Shown: positions 7,357-16,204 of the stretch, piece after piece
Layout: each line of letters starts with the position of its first letter
Position numbering within the stretch: the stretch's first letter is position 1
DNA from: JAAYYY01 sp964602995
Lineage (GTDB): Bacteria; Chloroflexota; Anaerolineae; Promineifilales; Promineifilaceae
Direction: 5' to 3'
Assembly: GCA_964602995.1 (NCBI GenBank)
Contig: CAZRTM010000013.1
Coordinates: 1-52,618, forward strand
Length of the DNA: 52,618 bases
Notes under the pieces: model-generated
What the model was told of the DNA's origin: nothing
Seen by the model: only the letters and a program-made list of their open reading frames with translations
Database searches by the model: none
Made by a program: the position numbers and the translations under genes

Positions 7357-9594
7357 TCAGTTCCAGCGCTGGCGTTGCACTTCCAGCACGTTGGGTAATT
7401 TGTCGATACGCTCCAGCAGCCATTCCAGCTCAGACAGGTCCCGCACTTCGGCGACCATGTAGACGGTGCTGATGCTGTTGGCCGTTGTCTTCTTGGTTCT
7501 GGGCACATTGATTTGGCGCCCTTTCAGCACGTTGGTGATGTCCTCCATCAGACCCGGGCGGTGGTAGGCGCGGACGACGATGGGGATGGGATAGGTTTCT
7601 TCTTCGACGCCCCATTCCACATCGATGAGCCGTTCCTGTTCGGTAATATTCTTCAGCGTCTTGCAGTCAGCGCGATGGACGGTGATGCCCTTGCCGCGCG
7701 TGATATAGCCACGAATCGGTTCCGGGGGGATGGGGCTGCAGCAGCCGGCAAATTTGGTGTGCAGACCGGCCACGCCCAACACGGTAAGCCCTTTGCTGGC
7801 CTTTGGCTCCGGTGGTCTCAGCAAGGGGCGCAGTTCGTCGTCTGGCTTGAGCTTCTGTTGCAGGGAGGCAATTGCGCCGCCGATTTGTGTGCTCTGGATA
7901 TCGCCGAAGCCGACTTTGGCCAGGAACTGTTCCACGTCATCGTAATGCAGAGCGCTGGCGATATCTTCGATCGTGTAAATCTCGCTGAGGCCAAGGCGCT
8001 TTAGCTCGCGCTCGACGACTGCCTGTCCGTGTTCGATGTTCTGCTCTTTTTCCTGCTGGCGGAACCACTGGCGGATCTTGCTGCGGGTGCGCGCGCTGCG
8101 CGTATAGCCCAGATTCTCGTTCATCCAGTCACGGCTGGGGCCACCACGGCTGGCGGTGATAATGTCGACACGGTCGCCCGACTTTAGCTGGTAATCGAGG
8201 CTGACCATCTTGCCATTGACGCGCGCACCACGGCAGCGGTGGCCGACCTCGGTGTGAATCTGATAGGCGAAATCGATAGGCGTGGAACCGGCGGGCAGGT
8301 CAATGACATCACCGCGCGGCGTGAAGACGTAGATGCGTTCGTCGAGGAACTCCTTCTGAAGCAGGTCGCTCTCGTCGTCTGCTTCTCCGGCTTCACGTAG
8401 ATTGCGCACCAACTGGCGGAACCAATGGATGCGCTTGATATCAGACGCGCTGGGGCTGTCATTTTCTTCCTTGTAGGCCCAGTGGGCGGCGATGCCGAAA
8501 TCGGCCTCTTTGTCCATCTCGTCGGTGCGGATCTGCACTTCAAGGGTTTGCCCATCTTCGTCCATGACCGCGGTGTGCAGCGATTTGTAACCGTTGGGTT
8601 TGGGAGTGGCAATATAATCGTCAAATTCCTGAGGAATGGGCTGCCACAGGGCATGCACGGCCCCCAAAACCTGGTAGCAAAGGCTACGTGCTTCTTCGTC
8701 CCGTTGCTTGCGGCTTTTCTGTTGGGCGTTTTCGTCATCCTCGGTGTGCAAAATGACGCGCAGGGCATGAACGTCGTAAATCTGGTCAAAGCCGACCCCT
8801 TTGCGCTCCATCTTGGAGTAGATGGAGTAGATGTGTTTGGGGCGACCGGTCACAGTGGCCTTGAAGCCCATCTCCTCAATTTTAGCCTGCAGGCGCGCCA
8901 CGGCGCTGTTAATCTTGGCGGTGCGAGAGGCACGGCGCTCGTCCAGTTTGTTGGCAATATATTTATAGCGGTCGGGTTGCAGATAGCGGAAGGCCAGATC
9001 TTCCAGCTCCCACTTGAGCTGCCAGATACCGAGGCGGTTGGCCAACGGTGCATAGATGTTCATGACGTAGTTAGCCAGCTCCTGACGTCGCGCCGGCCCC
9101 AGGGCGCCGGCCTTGCGCAAATCTTGCAGACTGTTGGCCAGGACGATGAGGATGAGGCGCACATCCTGCTCAATCATGGTCAGGATGGCGCGGCGCACGG
9201 CTTCTAATCCGGCCGAACTGTCCCCGTTTGATTTCCGTTTTGATTCGTTCTGTCCTGTATATTGCTGGAGGTTGGTGAAGCCGGCTACCAACGCTGTTAC
9301 TTTGGGGCCAAAGAGGCGAAAGAGATCTTCTTCGCTCTGTCCGGTGTGTGGCAGCAGGGAATCATGTAGCAAAGCCGCCACCAGGGTGTGGTCATTCACC
9401 CCCAGACCGGCAATGATCTGCGCCACAGCCAGGTCATGTTCGACGTAAAGCTCTCCCGAATCCCGGTGGCGACCGCCATGGATTTCGCTGGCAAACTCGT
9501 AAGCTCTTTGAAGCTGTGCAATCGTCTGGTTCGACGTTTGCGGAGGCAGCGTCTGTATTAATTGTGATAGAGTGAGCGGTCGTACCTTACTCAT
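7357..9594 (-). CDS. relA: RelA/SpoT-family (p)ppGpp synthetase with degraded hydrolase site
   Basis: A 745-aa stringent-response enzyme. Domain order: HD (1-~200), synthetase (~215-370), TGS (~405-465), CC/zinc-finger (CCSPIPPEPIRGYI) and C-terminal ACT. In the HD domain H53, H77 and D78 remain, but the hydrolase HDxxED motif reads HDSLLP, so the E81/D82 pair has become Leu-Pro. The LADRLHN segment reads LANSLQD, so the catalytic Asp and Asn are replaced. In the synthetase domain GRPKHIYSI, YDVHALRVI, PNGYKSLHT and LEVQIRT are intact. The charge-switch motif is EFDD (residues 323-326), as in monofunctional RelA, not RxKD as in bifunctional Rel. I infer a synthetase-only enzyme. The promoter is leaderless. 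Confidence 0.95.
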   Translation of the reverse strand: MSKVRPLTLSQLIQTLPPQTSNQTIAQLQRAYEFASEIHGGRHRDSGELYVEHDLAVAQIIAGLGVNDHTLVAALLHDSLLPHTGQSEEDLFRLFGPKVTALVAGFTNLQQYTGQNESKRKSNGDSSAGLEAVRRAILTMIEQDVRLILIVLANSLQDLRKAGALGPARRQELANYVMNIYAPLANRLGIWQLKWELEDLAFRYLQPDRYKYIANKLDERRASRTAKINSAVARLQAKIEEMGFKATVTGRPKHIYSIYSKMERKGVGFDQIYDVHALRVILHTEDDENAQQKSRKQRDEEARSLCYQVLGAVHALWQPIPQEFDDYIATPKPNGYKSLHTAVMDEDGQTLEVQIRTDEMDKEADFGIAAHWAYKEENDSPSASDIKRIHWFRQLVRNLREAGEADDESDLLQKEFLDERIYVFTPRGDVIDLPAGSTPIDFAYQIHTEVGHRCRGARVNGKMVSLDYQLKSGDRVDIITASRGGPSRDWMNENLGYTRSARTRSKIRQWFRQQEKEQNIEHGQAVVERELKRLGLSEIYTIEDIASALHYDDVEQFLAKVGFGDIQSTQIGGAIASLQQKLKPDDELRPLLRPPEPKASKGLTVLGVAGLHTKFAGCCSPIPPEPIRGYITRGKGITVHRADCKTLKNITEQERLIDVEWGVEEETYPIPIVVRAYHRPGLMEDITNVLKGRQINVPRTKKTTANSISTVYMVAEVRDLSELEWLLERIDKLPNVLEVQRQRWN

Positions 9595-9600
9595 AATGGA

Positions 9601-9629
9601 ATTCTAGTGAGGGGCTCCCTACATGCCAA
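9601..9629 (-). promoter_or_regulatory. Promoter of relA, leaderless type
   Basis: On the minus strand: TTGGCA (9629-9624), a 17-nt spacer and TAGAAT (9606-9601), then only 6 nt to the ATG at 9594. No Shine-Dalgarno sequence is possible. Confidence 0.72.
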
Positions 9630-9696
9630 TAGTGCAAAAGGGGTAGCTGCCCTCTCGCTATCCTGTTTTCTCATCTTGATTGCTCTTGCCGAGCGT

Positions 9697-9732
9697 AAAA
9701 AAAAGGCGTCCCCCCGTTATGAAGGACGCCTT
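9697..9732 (-). terminator. Rho-independent terminator after the YtxH gene
   Basis: A 9-bp perfect stem (AAGGCGTCC with GGACGCCTT) is followed on the minus strand by eight T. It lies 32 nt after the YtxH stop codon and separates that unit from relA. Confidence 0.9.
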
Positions 9733-9763
9733 GGTTACCTACGTTGATGTTGTCCTGGTTGAA

Positions 9764-10255
9764 CTAGGCGTTGCCTTCTAGCTTATCGTCTACGTCGTCG
9801 GTGACTTCCTCGACGGTTTCCTGAGCGCTTTCGGCAGCTTCGTCCACCTTTTCCTGGGCCGTATCGACGGCCTCGGTAGCTGTTTCACTTGCCGTGTTCG
9901 CTGCCTCTTGAGCCTGCTCGCGAAGGCGGGAAACTTGCTCCTTGCCCTGTTGAGAAAGCTCGTCGACTTTCTGCTGGCCGCGTTCAATGGCCCCGGTCAT
10001 ACGGCTGCGACCTTCGTCGAGGACAATGCGCGCCTGCTCCTGAGCCTGATCGGCATACGTCTCGGCAGCAACGCGGTATTCTTGCAACCGTTGTTCGCTT
10101 GCGCGGCGGAGCGCCTCGCTACGGGTTGCCAGTTCGGCCCGCGTCTCTTCACCAGATTGGGGGGCGAGGATAAGGGCGGTTGCTGCTCCGACCAGCCCTC
10201 CGATTACAAATCCCGCCAGGAATGCACCGGTATCTCCACCACTATTACTACTCAT
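9764..10255 (-). CDS. YtxH domain-containing membrane-anchored protein
   Basis: A 163-aa protein of the YtxH type. Residues ~10-32 are a Gly/Ala-rich membrane segment (FLAGFVIGGLVGAATALILAP) followed by the usual APxSGEETR. The rest is a long Ala/Glu/Gln-rich helix with apolipoprotein- or LEA-like repeats (QEQARIVLDEGRSR, SETATEAVDTAQEKVDEAAES), probably coiled-coil. Family members are linked to general stress in Firmicutes; the role here is unknown. AAGGAG lies 9 nt before the ATG. Confidence 0.85.
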   Translation of the reverse strand: MSSNSGGDTGAFLAGFVIGGLVGAATALILAPQSGEETRAELATRSEALRRASEQRLQEYRVAAETYADQAQEQARIVLDEGRSRMTGAIERGQQKVDELSQQGKEQVSRLREQAQEAANTASETATEAVDTAQEKVDEAAESAQETVEEVTDDVDDKLEGNA

Positions 10256-10399
10256 ATCATATCACTCCTTTCTCAATTGCGCGAAGCTCAGGTGGCTGAC
10301 CTGATGGGAAACGCCTGATAATGCAGGCCGGCGGTGAGGCCTGATATGGAACAGGCCCAGATTGGGTCGCCCAAACCTGGGTCCAGATTTGGGAGCCTC

Positions 10400-10855
10400 T
10401 TAATCCGGCAGGTTTCGCTTTGGGTCGCCAAAAAGTGTCTTCAAACCGGCGCGCACACCCACTATATAGGCTGTGGCTTTGGTTACAGGCTTGACCACGT
10501 TGTCGCCCACAAATGTTGTCGTGCCGCGGACCATGCCCACTGTCTCGTTTGTCTTTTCTAGAATGGGCTTGATTTCAAACTCCAGCATGTTGACCAGGCG
10601 CACCAACATGACCAACATGATGACAAGGATAACCCCAAAGAGGCAGGATTCGAGGGCCAATGCAATGAGGAAAATATCGCGGATGGCTTCGATTGTCGGC
10701 GCGTGGTTGCTGGCTGCCCAAAGGATAAACCAGATCAACAGGGCAAAGAGGATGAGGGCTACCAGGGCACCAGCGATGATGTAGCCAGTGGGCACACCGC
10801 GCCGTTTTTGCGTTTCTTGCATCGACTCTTGTCTGAATGGGGCTTCCACGGTCAT
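10400..10855 (-). CDS. Two-segment membrane protein (DUF948-like tail), function unknown
   Basis: A 151-aa protein with two strongly hydrophobic segments (~24-48 and ~60-88). These are followed by a helical region, KPILEKTNETVGMVRGTTTFVGDNVVKPV, that resembles DUF948/YtxG-type proteins. The latter are often found beside YtxH genes, as here, 145 nt upstream of one. AAGG precedes the ATG by 7 nt. It probably acts with the YtxH protein at the membrane, which is inference from gene order. Confidence 0.75.
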   Translation of the reverse strand: MTVEAPFRQESMQETQKRRGVPTGYIIAGALVALILFALLIWFILWAASNHAPTIEAIRDIFLIALALESCLFGVILVIMLVMLVRLVNMLEFEIKPILEKTNETVGMVRGTTTFVGDNVVKPVTKATAYIVGVRAGLKTLFGDPKRNLPD

Positions 10856-10872
10856 AGCTTTACCTTAAATTT

Positions 10873-10902
10873 AGTATAGCATCTTACAAAATTGACGGTC
10901 AA
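10873..10902 (-). promoter_or_regulatory. Promoter of the DUF948-like/YtxH unit
   Basis: Minus strand: TTGACC (10902-10897), an 18-nt spacer and TATACT (10878-10873). It is followed by a short leader with AAGG before the ATG at 10855. Confidence 0.65.
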
Positions 10903-11018
10903 CCGGCACTATGCCTTAAGTATAAGGCACTCAACAAAAAGTTGTGGGCACAATGAAACCAATTGTATCTAAACTATACCTACTCGCATAGCCAGCCAGG
11001 TTTGGTGCATAGTAGGTG

Positions 11019-11282
11019 CTAACTGTCCCGCGCCAGCAACCAGCTTCCTAGAAGAGCGAGCCAGGCGCCGATGCTGGCGCTCAGTAGATGCAGCGCACCG
11101 AGTTGCAGCAGGTCGATGTCCATGATGGCGCCCAGGAAGTGGCCGGCGGCGAAGCCGAACCAGGCAGCGATGACGAACAGTGGGATGCGGCGGGCCGGAC
11201 CACCCATGATCAGGTGGAAACCGGCGCCATAGGCCGTTGCCAGCAGAAAGCCCAACACAAGCCCAGAGGCAGTAACGCTCAT
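11019..11282 (-). CDS. Small three-helix membrane protein, function unknown
   Basis: An 87-aa very hydrophobic protein with three likely membrane helices: LVLGFLLATAYGAGFHLIMGG, LFVIAAWFGFAAGHFLGAI and LHLLSASIGAWLALLGSWLL. Its ATG overlaps the mnmA stop codon by four bases (ATGA), so it is cotranslated with mnmA. A 27-codon longer reading overlaps mnmA and is rejected. I do not recognise a named family. About 160 nt downstream (10856-11018) has no gene and holds the promoter of the next unit. Confidence 0.7.
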   Translation of the reverse strand: MSVTASGLVLGFLLATAYGAGFHLIMGGPARRIPLFVIAAWFGFAAGHFLGAIMDIDLLQLGALHLLSASIGAWLALLGSWLLARDS

Positions 11283-12433
11283 TGCATGGTCTCCGCAACA
11301 ACCGGCTCCCGTTGTTGGTCCATGATCGTGGCGCTGTCGGCGATTATGCCGCCACCCAGGCAAAGGTCGCCATCGTAGAAGGTAACCCCCTGACCGGAAG
11401 TCGCGCCATAGACAAAGTCGTCAAATAGCACACGCGCCTGACCGTCCTCCAGTGGTGTGACGGTGGCCATCGCAGGGCGTGCCTTGTAGCGGATCTTCAC
11501 TTCTGCACGCAGCGGTTCTGGCGGCGTGGTACCGGTCATCCAGGAGACGTCCCGAGCCAAAAGCTCAGTGCGGCCCAGCTCCTCTCGGCTGCCAACGATG
11601 AGCGCATTGCGCTCAATGTCCTTGTAGAGGACGTAGGCCGGTTCGCCAGTGTTGATGCCCAATCCCTTGCGCTGGCCGATGGTATAGAAGGGCAGACCCT
11701 CGTGTTGGCCCAGCTCTTCACCGTCTTGTGTGAGGATGGGGCCGCCCTGTACGCTGTGAGGCGCGTGCTCGCGTAGGAAGCGGCGGTAGTCGCCATCGCC
11801 CAGGAAGCAGAGGTCCATGCTTTCTTGCTTGCTGGCAACCGGCAGGTCAAACTGCTTTGCCAGCGCCCGCACTTCGTCCTTGGTATATTCGCCCACTGGG
11901 AAAAGGACGTGGGCCATATCTTCCTGGCTCAGCACGTGCAGGACGTAGGTTTGATCCTTGTTTTCGTCAACACCCTTCAGCAGCTCATAGCCGTTTTCAC
12001 CGCGGCGCACGCGGGCGTAGTGCCCAGTGGCCAGGTAGTCGGCGCCCAAAGCGCGGGCGCGGTCGAGCAGGTAGCTGAAGCGAATCTGGCGGTTGCACTC
12101 AATGCAGGGGTTTGGCGTACGGCCGCGCGCGTGCTCGTCGATGAAGAACTGCACGATGGTGCGGCGGAAGTAGTCCTGAACGTCAACCACGTAGAAGGGG
12201 ATGTCCAGTCTGTCGGCGACGCGACGGGCGTCGGCCATCTGGTCCGGCGTGCAGCAACGGTTCATCGGCGCATTAGGGCCGCGACCTGGCTCGCTCCAGA
12301 GGCGCATCATCATGCCGATCACCTCATAGCCCTCCTGTACAAGGAGAGCTGCGGCAACGGAACTATCAACACCGCCACTCATGGCCACGACCACGCGCGG
12401 GCGCTTCTGCTGTGGTTGGTTCTCAATAGGCAT
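11279..12433 (-). CDS. mnmA: tRNA-specific 2-thiouridylase MnmA
   Basis: A 384-aa cytoplasmic enzyme that thiolates U34 of tRNA Lys, Glu and Gln, using ATP and sulfur from a cysteine desulfurase. The PP-loop SGGVDSS is at residues 19-25. One catalytic cysteine sits in NPCIECN near 116 and the second in ESMDLCFLGDG near 213. TGHYAR and the C-terminal β-barrel (GIVG-like IVGSREEL) are also present, and length is typical. The cysteine desulfurase gene is directly upstream on the same strand. The start has no ribosome-binding site of its own, but a tiny upstream ORF with a perfect one precedes it. Confidence 0.95.
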   Translation of the reverse strand: MPIENQPQQKRPRVVVAMSGGVDSSVAAALLVQEGYEVIGMMMRLWSEPGRGPNAPMNRCCTPDQMADARRVADRLDIPFYVVDVQDYFRRTIVQFFIDEHARGRTPNPCIECNRQIRFSYLLDRARALGADYLATGHYARVRRGENGYELLKGVDENKDQTYVLHVLSQEDMAHVLFPVGEYTKDEVRALAKQFDLPVASKQESMDLCFLGDGDYRRFLREHAPHSVQGGPILTQDGEELGQHEGLPFYTIGQRKGLGINTGEPAYVLYKDIERNALIVGSREELGRTELLARDVSWMTGTTPPEPLRAEVKIRYKARPAMATVTPLEDGQARVLFDDFVYGATSGQGVTFYDGDLCLGGGIIADSATIMDQQREPVVAETMQ

Positions 12434-12457
12434 AGCTATCCGATCTATCTTCTCAAT

Positions 12458-12518
12458 CTACCCGGAGCCAGGAGCGAACCCCATCTGGACCTCCTGGACG
12501 CAAACGGATCATATTATA
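12458..12518 (-). promoter_or_regulatory. mnmA leader: -10 box, hairpin and 8-codon upstream ORF
   Basis: Minus strand. TATAAT lies at 12518-12513, with only a weak -35. AGGAGG at about 12496-12491 precedes an ATG at 12484, which opens an 8-codon ORF (MGFAPGSG) ending at 12458, 24 nt before mnmA. CCAGGAG (12497-12491) can pair with CTCCTGG (12474-12468), hiding the ribosome-binding site. The layout suggests translational control of mnmA, but no experiment supports this. Confidence 0.4.
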
Positions 12519-12584
12519 TCTGGAAAACGTTAACAATCGCTCTGATTTGACAGGAGAAGAGAGGGCGCCGGGAAATGATCTGCA

Positions 12585-13775
12585 TCAGGCGTATTGCAGG
12601 TTGAACTGGCGCAGCGTCTCGACGATGCCTGGCAGCGTCTGGATGACGTACTCCACGTCTTCCATGCTGTTCTGGCGGCCAACTGTCAGCCGCAGCCCAC
12701 CTTTAGCCCATTCGTCGCTGAGGCCGATGGCCTTCAACACGCGCGATGGCTTAGGGTTGCCCGTGGAGCAGGCTGAGCCGCTGCTGGCGCCGATCCCTGC
12801 CATATCCAGGTGCATGAGCAGGTCGTTGCCGCTGAGTCCCTGGAAGGCGAAGCTGGCATTGTGTGGCAGTCTTTCGGTTGGGTGGCCCGTCACGAGGCAG
12901 ATGTCAGGGATGGCGGCGGGGATGGCCGTCAGCAACCGGTCGCGCAGCCGGGTATAGTGGGCCGTGTTTTCTCCGCGTTGCTCCATGGCCAGGCGAAAAG
13001 CTTCAGCAGCGCCGACGGCAAAAGGCACGTTGACCGTTCCGGCGCGACGGCCCTCTTCCTGGCTGCCGCCGGTGAGGGAGGAGACAAGCTCAATGCCGCG
13101 CCGCACGTAGAGAAAGCCGATGCCTTTGGGGCCATAGAATTTGTGGGGGGCGAAGCTGACCAGATCATAGGGCAGACGTTGCAGATCCCAATCGGTGAAG
13201 GCTGCAGCCTGAATGGCGTCGGTATGGAAGAGAACGTCACGTTCGCGCAGAAGCTGGCCGATCTCAGTCACCGGCTGCAGGGTGCCGATTTCGTTGTTGG
13301 CGGCCATGACCGAGACCAGAACCGTTTCGGGGCGCAAGGCGGCGGCGACATCATCCACGCTTACACGCCCATGCTCGTCAACTGGCAGCACGGTGAGGTC
13401 GAAGCCGAACTGCTCTTCAAGCTGGCGCGCCGTGCCTAACACAGCCTGGTGCTCGATGGCTGTGGTGATGAGGTGGTTGCCACGGCTGGCGGCGCGGGCG
13501 GCCCACATCACGCCACGCAGCGCGAGGTTGTCGCTTTCGGAACCGCACCCTGTGAAAACCACCTCTGCCGGTTCTACATTGAGCAGCTCGGCGATGGTGC
13601 TGCGCGCCTGTTCCAGTCCGCGTTGCGCCTGTCGCCCGTGCTGGTGTGAGGAGGCAGGGTTGCCGTAGGTCTCAGTCCAGTAAGGCAGCATGGCTTCAAC
13701 CACCCGCGGGTCAACGGGGGTGGAAGCGCCATGATCCATATATATTTGCCGCTTGTCTTGTGCCTGTTCGTTCAT
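12585..13775 (-). CDS. Cysteine desulfurase (NifS/IscS family)
   Basis: A 396-aa PLP enzyme that takes sulfur from cysteine as a persulfide. It shows MDHGASTPVDPRV at the N-terminus, NPASSHQHGR, FTGCGSESDN, the ATAIEHQAVL histidine and the PLP lysine in SFAPHKFYGPKG. The active-site loop SSGSACSTGNPKPS holds the catalytic Cys. Upstream of mnmA in the same direction, it is the likely sulfur donor for tRNA thiolation; Fe-S cluster work is also possible. A TATAAT on the minus strand at 13856-13851 could be its -10 box, giving a leader of about 70 nt. No strong ribosome-binding site precedes the ATG. Confidence 0.93.
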   Translation of the reverse strand: MNEQAQDKRQIYMDHGASTPVDPRVVEAMLPYWTETYGNPASSHQHGRQAQRGLEQARSTIAELLNVEPAEVVFTGCGSESDNLALRGVMWAARAASRGNHLITTAIEHQAVLGTARQLEEQFGFDLTVLPVDEHGRVSVDDVAAALRPETVLVSVMAANNEIGTLQPVTEIGQLLRERDVLFHTDAIQAAAFTDWDLQRLPYDLVSFAPHKFYGPKGIGFLYVRRGIELVSSLTGGSQEEGRRAGTVNVPFAVGAAEAFRLAMEQRGENTAHYTRLRDRLLTAIPAAIPDICLVTGHPTERLPHNASFAFQGLSGNDLLMHLDMAGIGASSGSACSTGNPKPSRVLKAIGLSDEWAKGGLRLTVGRQNSMEDVEYVIQTLPGIVETLRQFNLQYA

Positions 13776-13908
13776 CTTTTTGTCAGGGGCTGGAGAGTAG
13801 CCCGAACCTGACTCCGCTCGCCAGTTTCCCGTGATTATTATCGACAGGCTATTATAGCAGAGGGTTGTAGGTAATGTGTAATCGGGGAGAGGATAGGTCT
13901 ACGAATAT

Positions 13909-13935
13909 GTAGAGCGATTTGCCAAATCGCTTTAC
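13909..13935. repeat. 27-bp palindromic repeat, copy 1 (3' side of histidine kinase)
   Basis: A near-perfect palindrome with half-site GTARAGCGATTTG. It is the exact-type reverse complement of the copy at 16205-16231, apart from one or two bases. The pair flanks the histidine kinase gene in opposite orientation. It resembles dispersed REP-like hairpins. Confidence 0.85.
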
Positions 13936-13985
13936 ATAATGCAGAAACGGTGGTGTGTTCGTCCCCAGAGAGAAATGAGGAGGAT

Positions 13986-16082
13986 TTAGACGGAGGCGAT
14001 GGGCAGGCGTACGGTAAAGGTGGTGCCTTTGCCCTCGTCGCTTTCTACCTCGATGACGCCCTGGTGCTTTTCGACCGCTTCCTTAACCATGTAGAGGCCG
14101 AGGCCGGTGCCCGCAATGCCACGCTCAACGGCGGTCTGGGCGCGGTAGAAGCGTTTGAAGAGGTTCGGTTGCGCCTGTTTGGGGATACCAATGCCATCAT
14201 CCTGGACCACGACCTGCACCTGGCCATTTTCGGTTGTGGCCTCGATGCGCACCGTGCCTGTGAGGGTGAATTTGACGGCATTGTCCACCAGGTTCTTGAA
14301 GACGGAGTACATCATCTCTTCGTTGGCCAGAATCGGGGGCAGATTATCGGGGATGCGTTGACTGAAGGTCAGCCCTTTCTCGACGGCGCGTTGGGCGAGA
14401 GGAGGGAGGATGTCGTCGAACAAGATGTTCAGCTCCACCAACTCCGCGCTGCGCTGAATTTCGCGCGCTTCTAGCTTGGCCAGTTGCAGCATCTGGCGCA
14501 CCATGCGCTGCAGGCGGTCGCTTTCGCGCTCCACCACGCCGAGGAAGCGATCTTCCTTGGCTTTGTCTCCCTGGGCCTTCCCTTCACGCAACAGGCGAGC
14601 GTACATGAGGATTGTGGCCAGCGGTGTGCGCAGCTCGTGCACGATGTTGTGGAAGAAGTCGTCGCGCATGCGCTCCACTTCGCGAATCTGGCGCAGGTCG
14701 GTGAAGACGAAGATAAGCTCGCTGGCCTTGCCGTCCTCGCTGATGATGGGGGCGCCGCTGATATGCACCGGCACATAGCCACCGTGCTCCTGGGCCAGAT
14801 CGACGGCGATTTCAGTCTTGTCGCTGGAATCTTCGAGTACCTTTTGCATGAAGGCCGCAAAGTCACCCCCGGCCCGCAGGCGGATGGCCTCATTGGCCTC
14901 GCGACCGACCAGATCTGTGCTCTCCTTATAACCCAACAGCGTTAGCAGTGATTCATTGGTGTCGCTAATGATGCCGTTGGCGCTGACGGTCATCAGGCCT
15001 TCGGACATGCTGGCAAAGACCGTCTCTTGCCGCCGCTTTTTGGTGACCACGTCTTCGTGCAGGCGCGCGTTCTGGATGGCGGCTGCGAGTGGGCCGGTGA
15101 TGGCCTGCAGCAGGCGCAGGTCATCCTTGTTAAAGTTCCCATGCCGCTTATTGATGGCCTCCAGCACGCCAATGACTTCTTTCTCCACCATCAGTGGCAC
15201 ACATAAGATGGAGTGGGTCTTGAAGCCTGAGGCATCATCTACCTTGCGGTGGAAAGCATCGTGTTTGTAGACGTTGTTGACAATGAGCGGTTCACCGGTG
15301 GCAGCGACATGTCCGGCAATACCCTGTCCCGGTTTGAGGCGAATGGGCGGCAACTCTTCAAAGAGAGGGCCCATCAACATATCGACGAAGACGATTTCGC
15401 CGGTCTCAGGATCGGTCAGGCCAACCGAGATTGTTTCGACATTCAAGGTGCGGCGCACCGGGTCTGTGAGCTGGTTAAAGATGCTCTCCAACTGGAGCGA
15501 AGAGGTGAGCGAGTAGGTCAGGTCATAGACGGTCTCGAATTCCACACGCTGGCGGTCTGTCTGCTGGCGCAGAAAAGCGCGTTCGAGGTAGGCAGTAACC
15601 TGTTGCGCCAGCGTTTCTGCGCTCTCCATATCCAGGACACAACTGGCGTCCGGATCAATCAGGCAGATGGCGCCAGAGGGTACCTGGACGTTATCGCGTT
15701 GGGAGTAGGGCAAGGGAACGAACAAGATGGCGTCTCGCGCCAGCAGCCACAGGTCACTGTTTATCAGATCGGCTGCAGGTAGATTATACTTGTTCTGGTT
15801 GACGATGGCGCCGGCGGTGATTAGCTGGCGTAGCGAAGTCTGGTTATCGTCCCATCGTTTCTGCTGAATATTCCCCGTGCCGTCACAGATCCAGACATCA
15901 TAGTAGGCTTCCAGAGGCCCACTGAGTGTGACAACGGTGGTGACGCCCGTATAGACGGCTATTTCATAAGCCACAGCAGCGCAGATACCGTGGGCGTCAA
16001 GGATGTCACCTAGCTCGACGGTGAGTCGCTGCCAGAGTCCATAAATATGCTCGATTTTTTCCGGCGCATCAGAGATTGTCAT
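13986..16082 (-). CDS. Sensor histidine kinase with GAF and PAS domains
   Basis: A 698-aa protein with no membrane segment, so a cytoplasmic sensor. The N-terminal ~170 residues are GAF-like but unassigned. A clear GAF domain spans ~180-345 (LKPGQGIAGHVAATGEPLIV, SILCVPLMV). A PAS domain spans ~360-480. HisKA has the phospho-accepting His482 in IVHELRTPL. The ATPase has N-box NLVDNAVKFT, G1 DDGIGIP and G2 GTGLGLYMV. It ends in a standard TFTVRLP. No response regulator is adjacent, so it is an orphan kinase in this window. Its promoter sits in a palindrome just before the start. The pair of 27-bp palindromes frames the gene. Confidence 0.93.
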   Translation of the reverse strand: MTISDAPEKIEHIYGLWQRLTVELGDILDAHGICAAVAYEIAVYTGVTTVVTLSGPLEAYYDVWICDGTGNIQQKRWDDNQTSLRQLITAGAIVNQNKYNLPAADLINSDLWLLARDAILFVPLPYSQRDNVQVPSGAICLIDPDASCVLDMESAETLAQQVTAYLERAFLRQQTDRQRVEFETVYDLTYSLTSSLQLESIFNQLTDPVRRTLNVETISVGLTDPETGEIVFVDMLMGPLFEELPPIRLKPGQGIAGHVAATGEPLIVNNVYKHDAFHRKVDDASGFKTHSILCVPLMVEKEVIGVLEAINKRHGNFNKDDLRLLQAITGPLAAAIQNARLHEDVVTKKRRQETVFASMSEGLMTVSANGIISDTNESLLTLLGYKESTDLVGREANEAIRLRAGGDFAAFMQKVLEDSSDKTEIAVDLAQEHGGYVPVHISGAPIISEDGKASELIFVFTDLRQIREVERMRDDFFHNIVHELRTPLATILMYARLLREGKAQGDKAKEDRFLGVVERESDRLQRMVRQMLQLAKLEAREIQRSAELVELNILFDDILPPLAQRAVEKGLTFSQRIPDNLPPILANEEMMYSVFKNLVDNAVKFTLTGTVRIEATTENGQVQVVVQDDGIGIPKQAQPNLFKRFYRAQTAVERGIAGTGLGLYMVKEAVEKHQGVIEVESDEGKGTTFTVRLPIASV

Positions 16083-16087
16083 CGTAC

Positions 16088-16120
16088 GACAGTTATAACT
16101 GTCAGAGGAGTTGTTGACAA
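16088..16120 (-). promoter_or_regulatory. Histidine kinase promoter inside a palindrome
   Basis: Minus strand: TTGTCA (16120-16115), a 17-nt spacer and TATAAC (16097-16092), ending 9 nt before the ATG at 16082. The -10 box is the centre of a perfect 16-bp palindrome, GACAGTTATAACTGTC (16088-16103). That is well placed to be an operator for a dimeric repressor. Confidence 0.6.
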
Positions 16121-16204
16121 GATTCTTTATCTAGGGAATAGGTCTTATCATCAACGTCACAGGAGCGCCGCCAGCGCATCAATATTTCTGGCTGTGGAGA
16201 TTAT

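Noticed and set aside
8425..9207. 260-aa plus-strand ORF inside relA
   Set aside because: Antisense shadow of relA; the opposite strand has complete family motifs.
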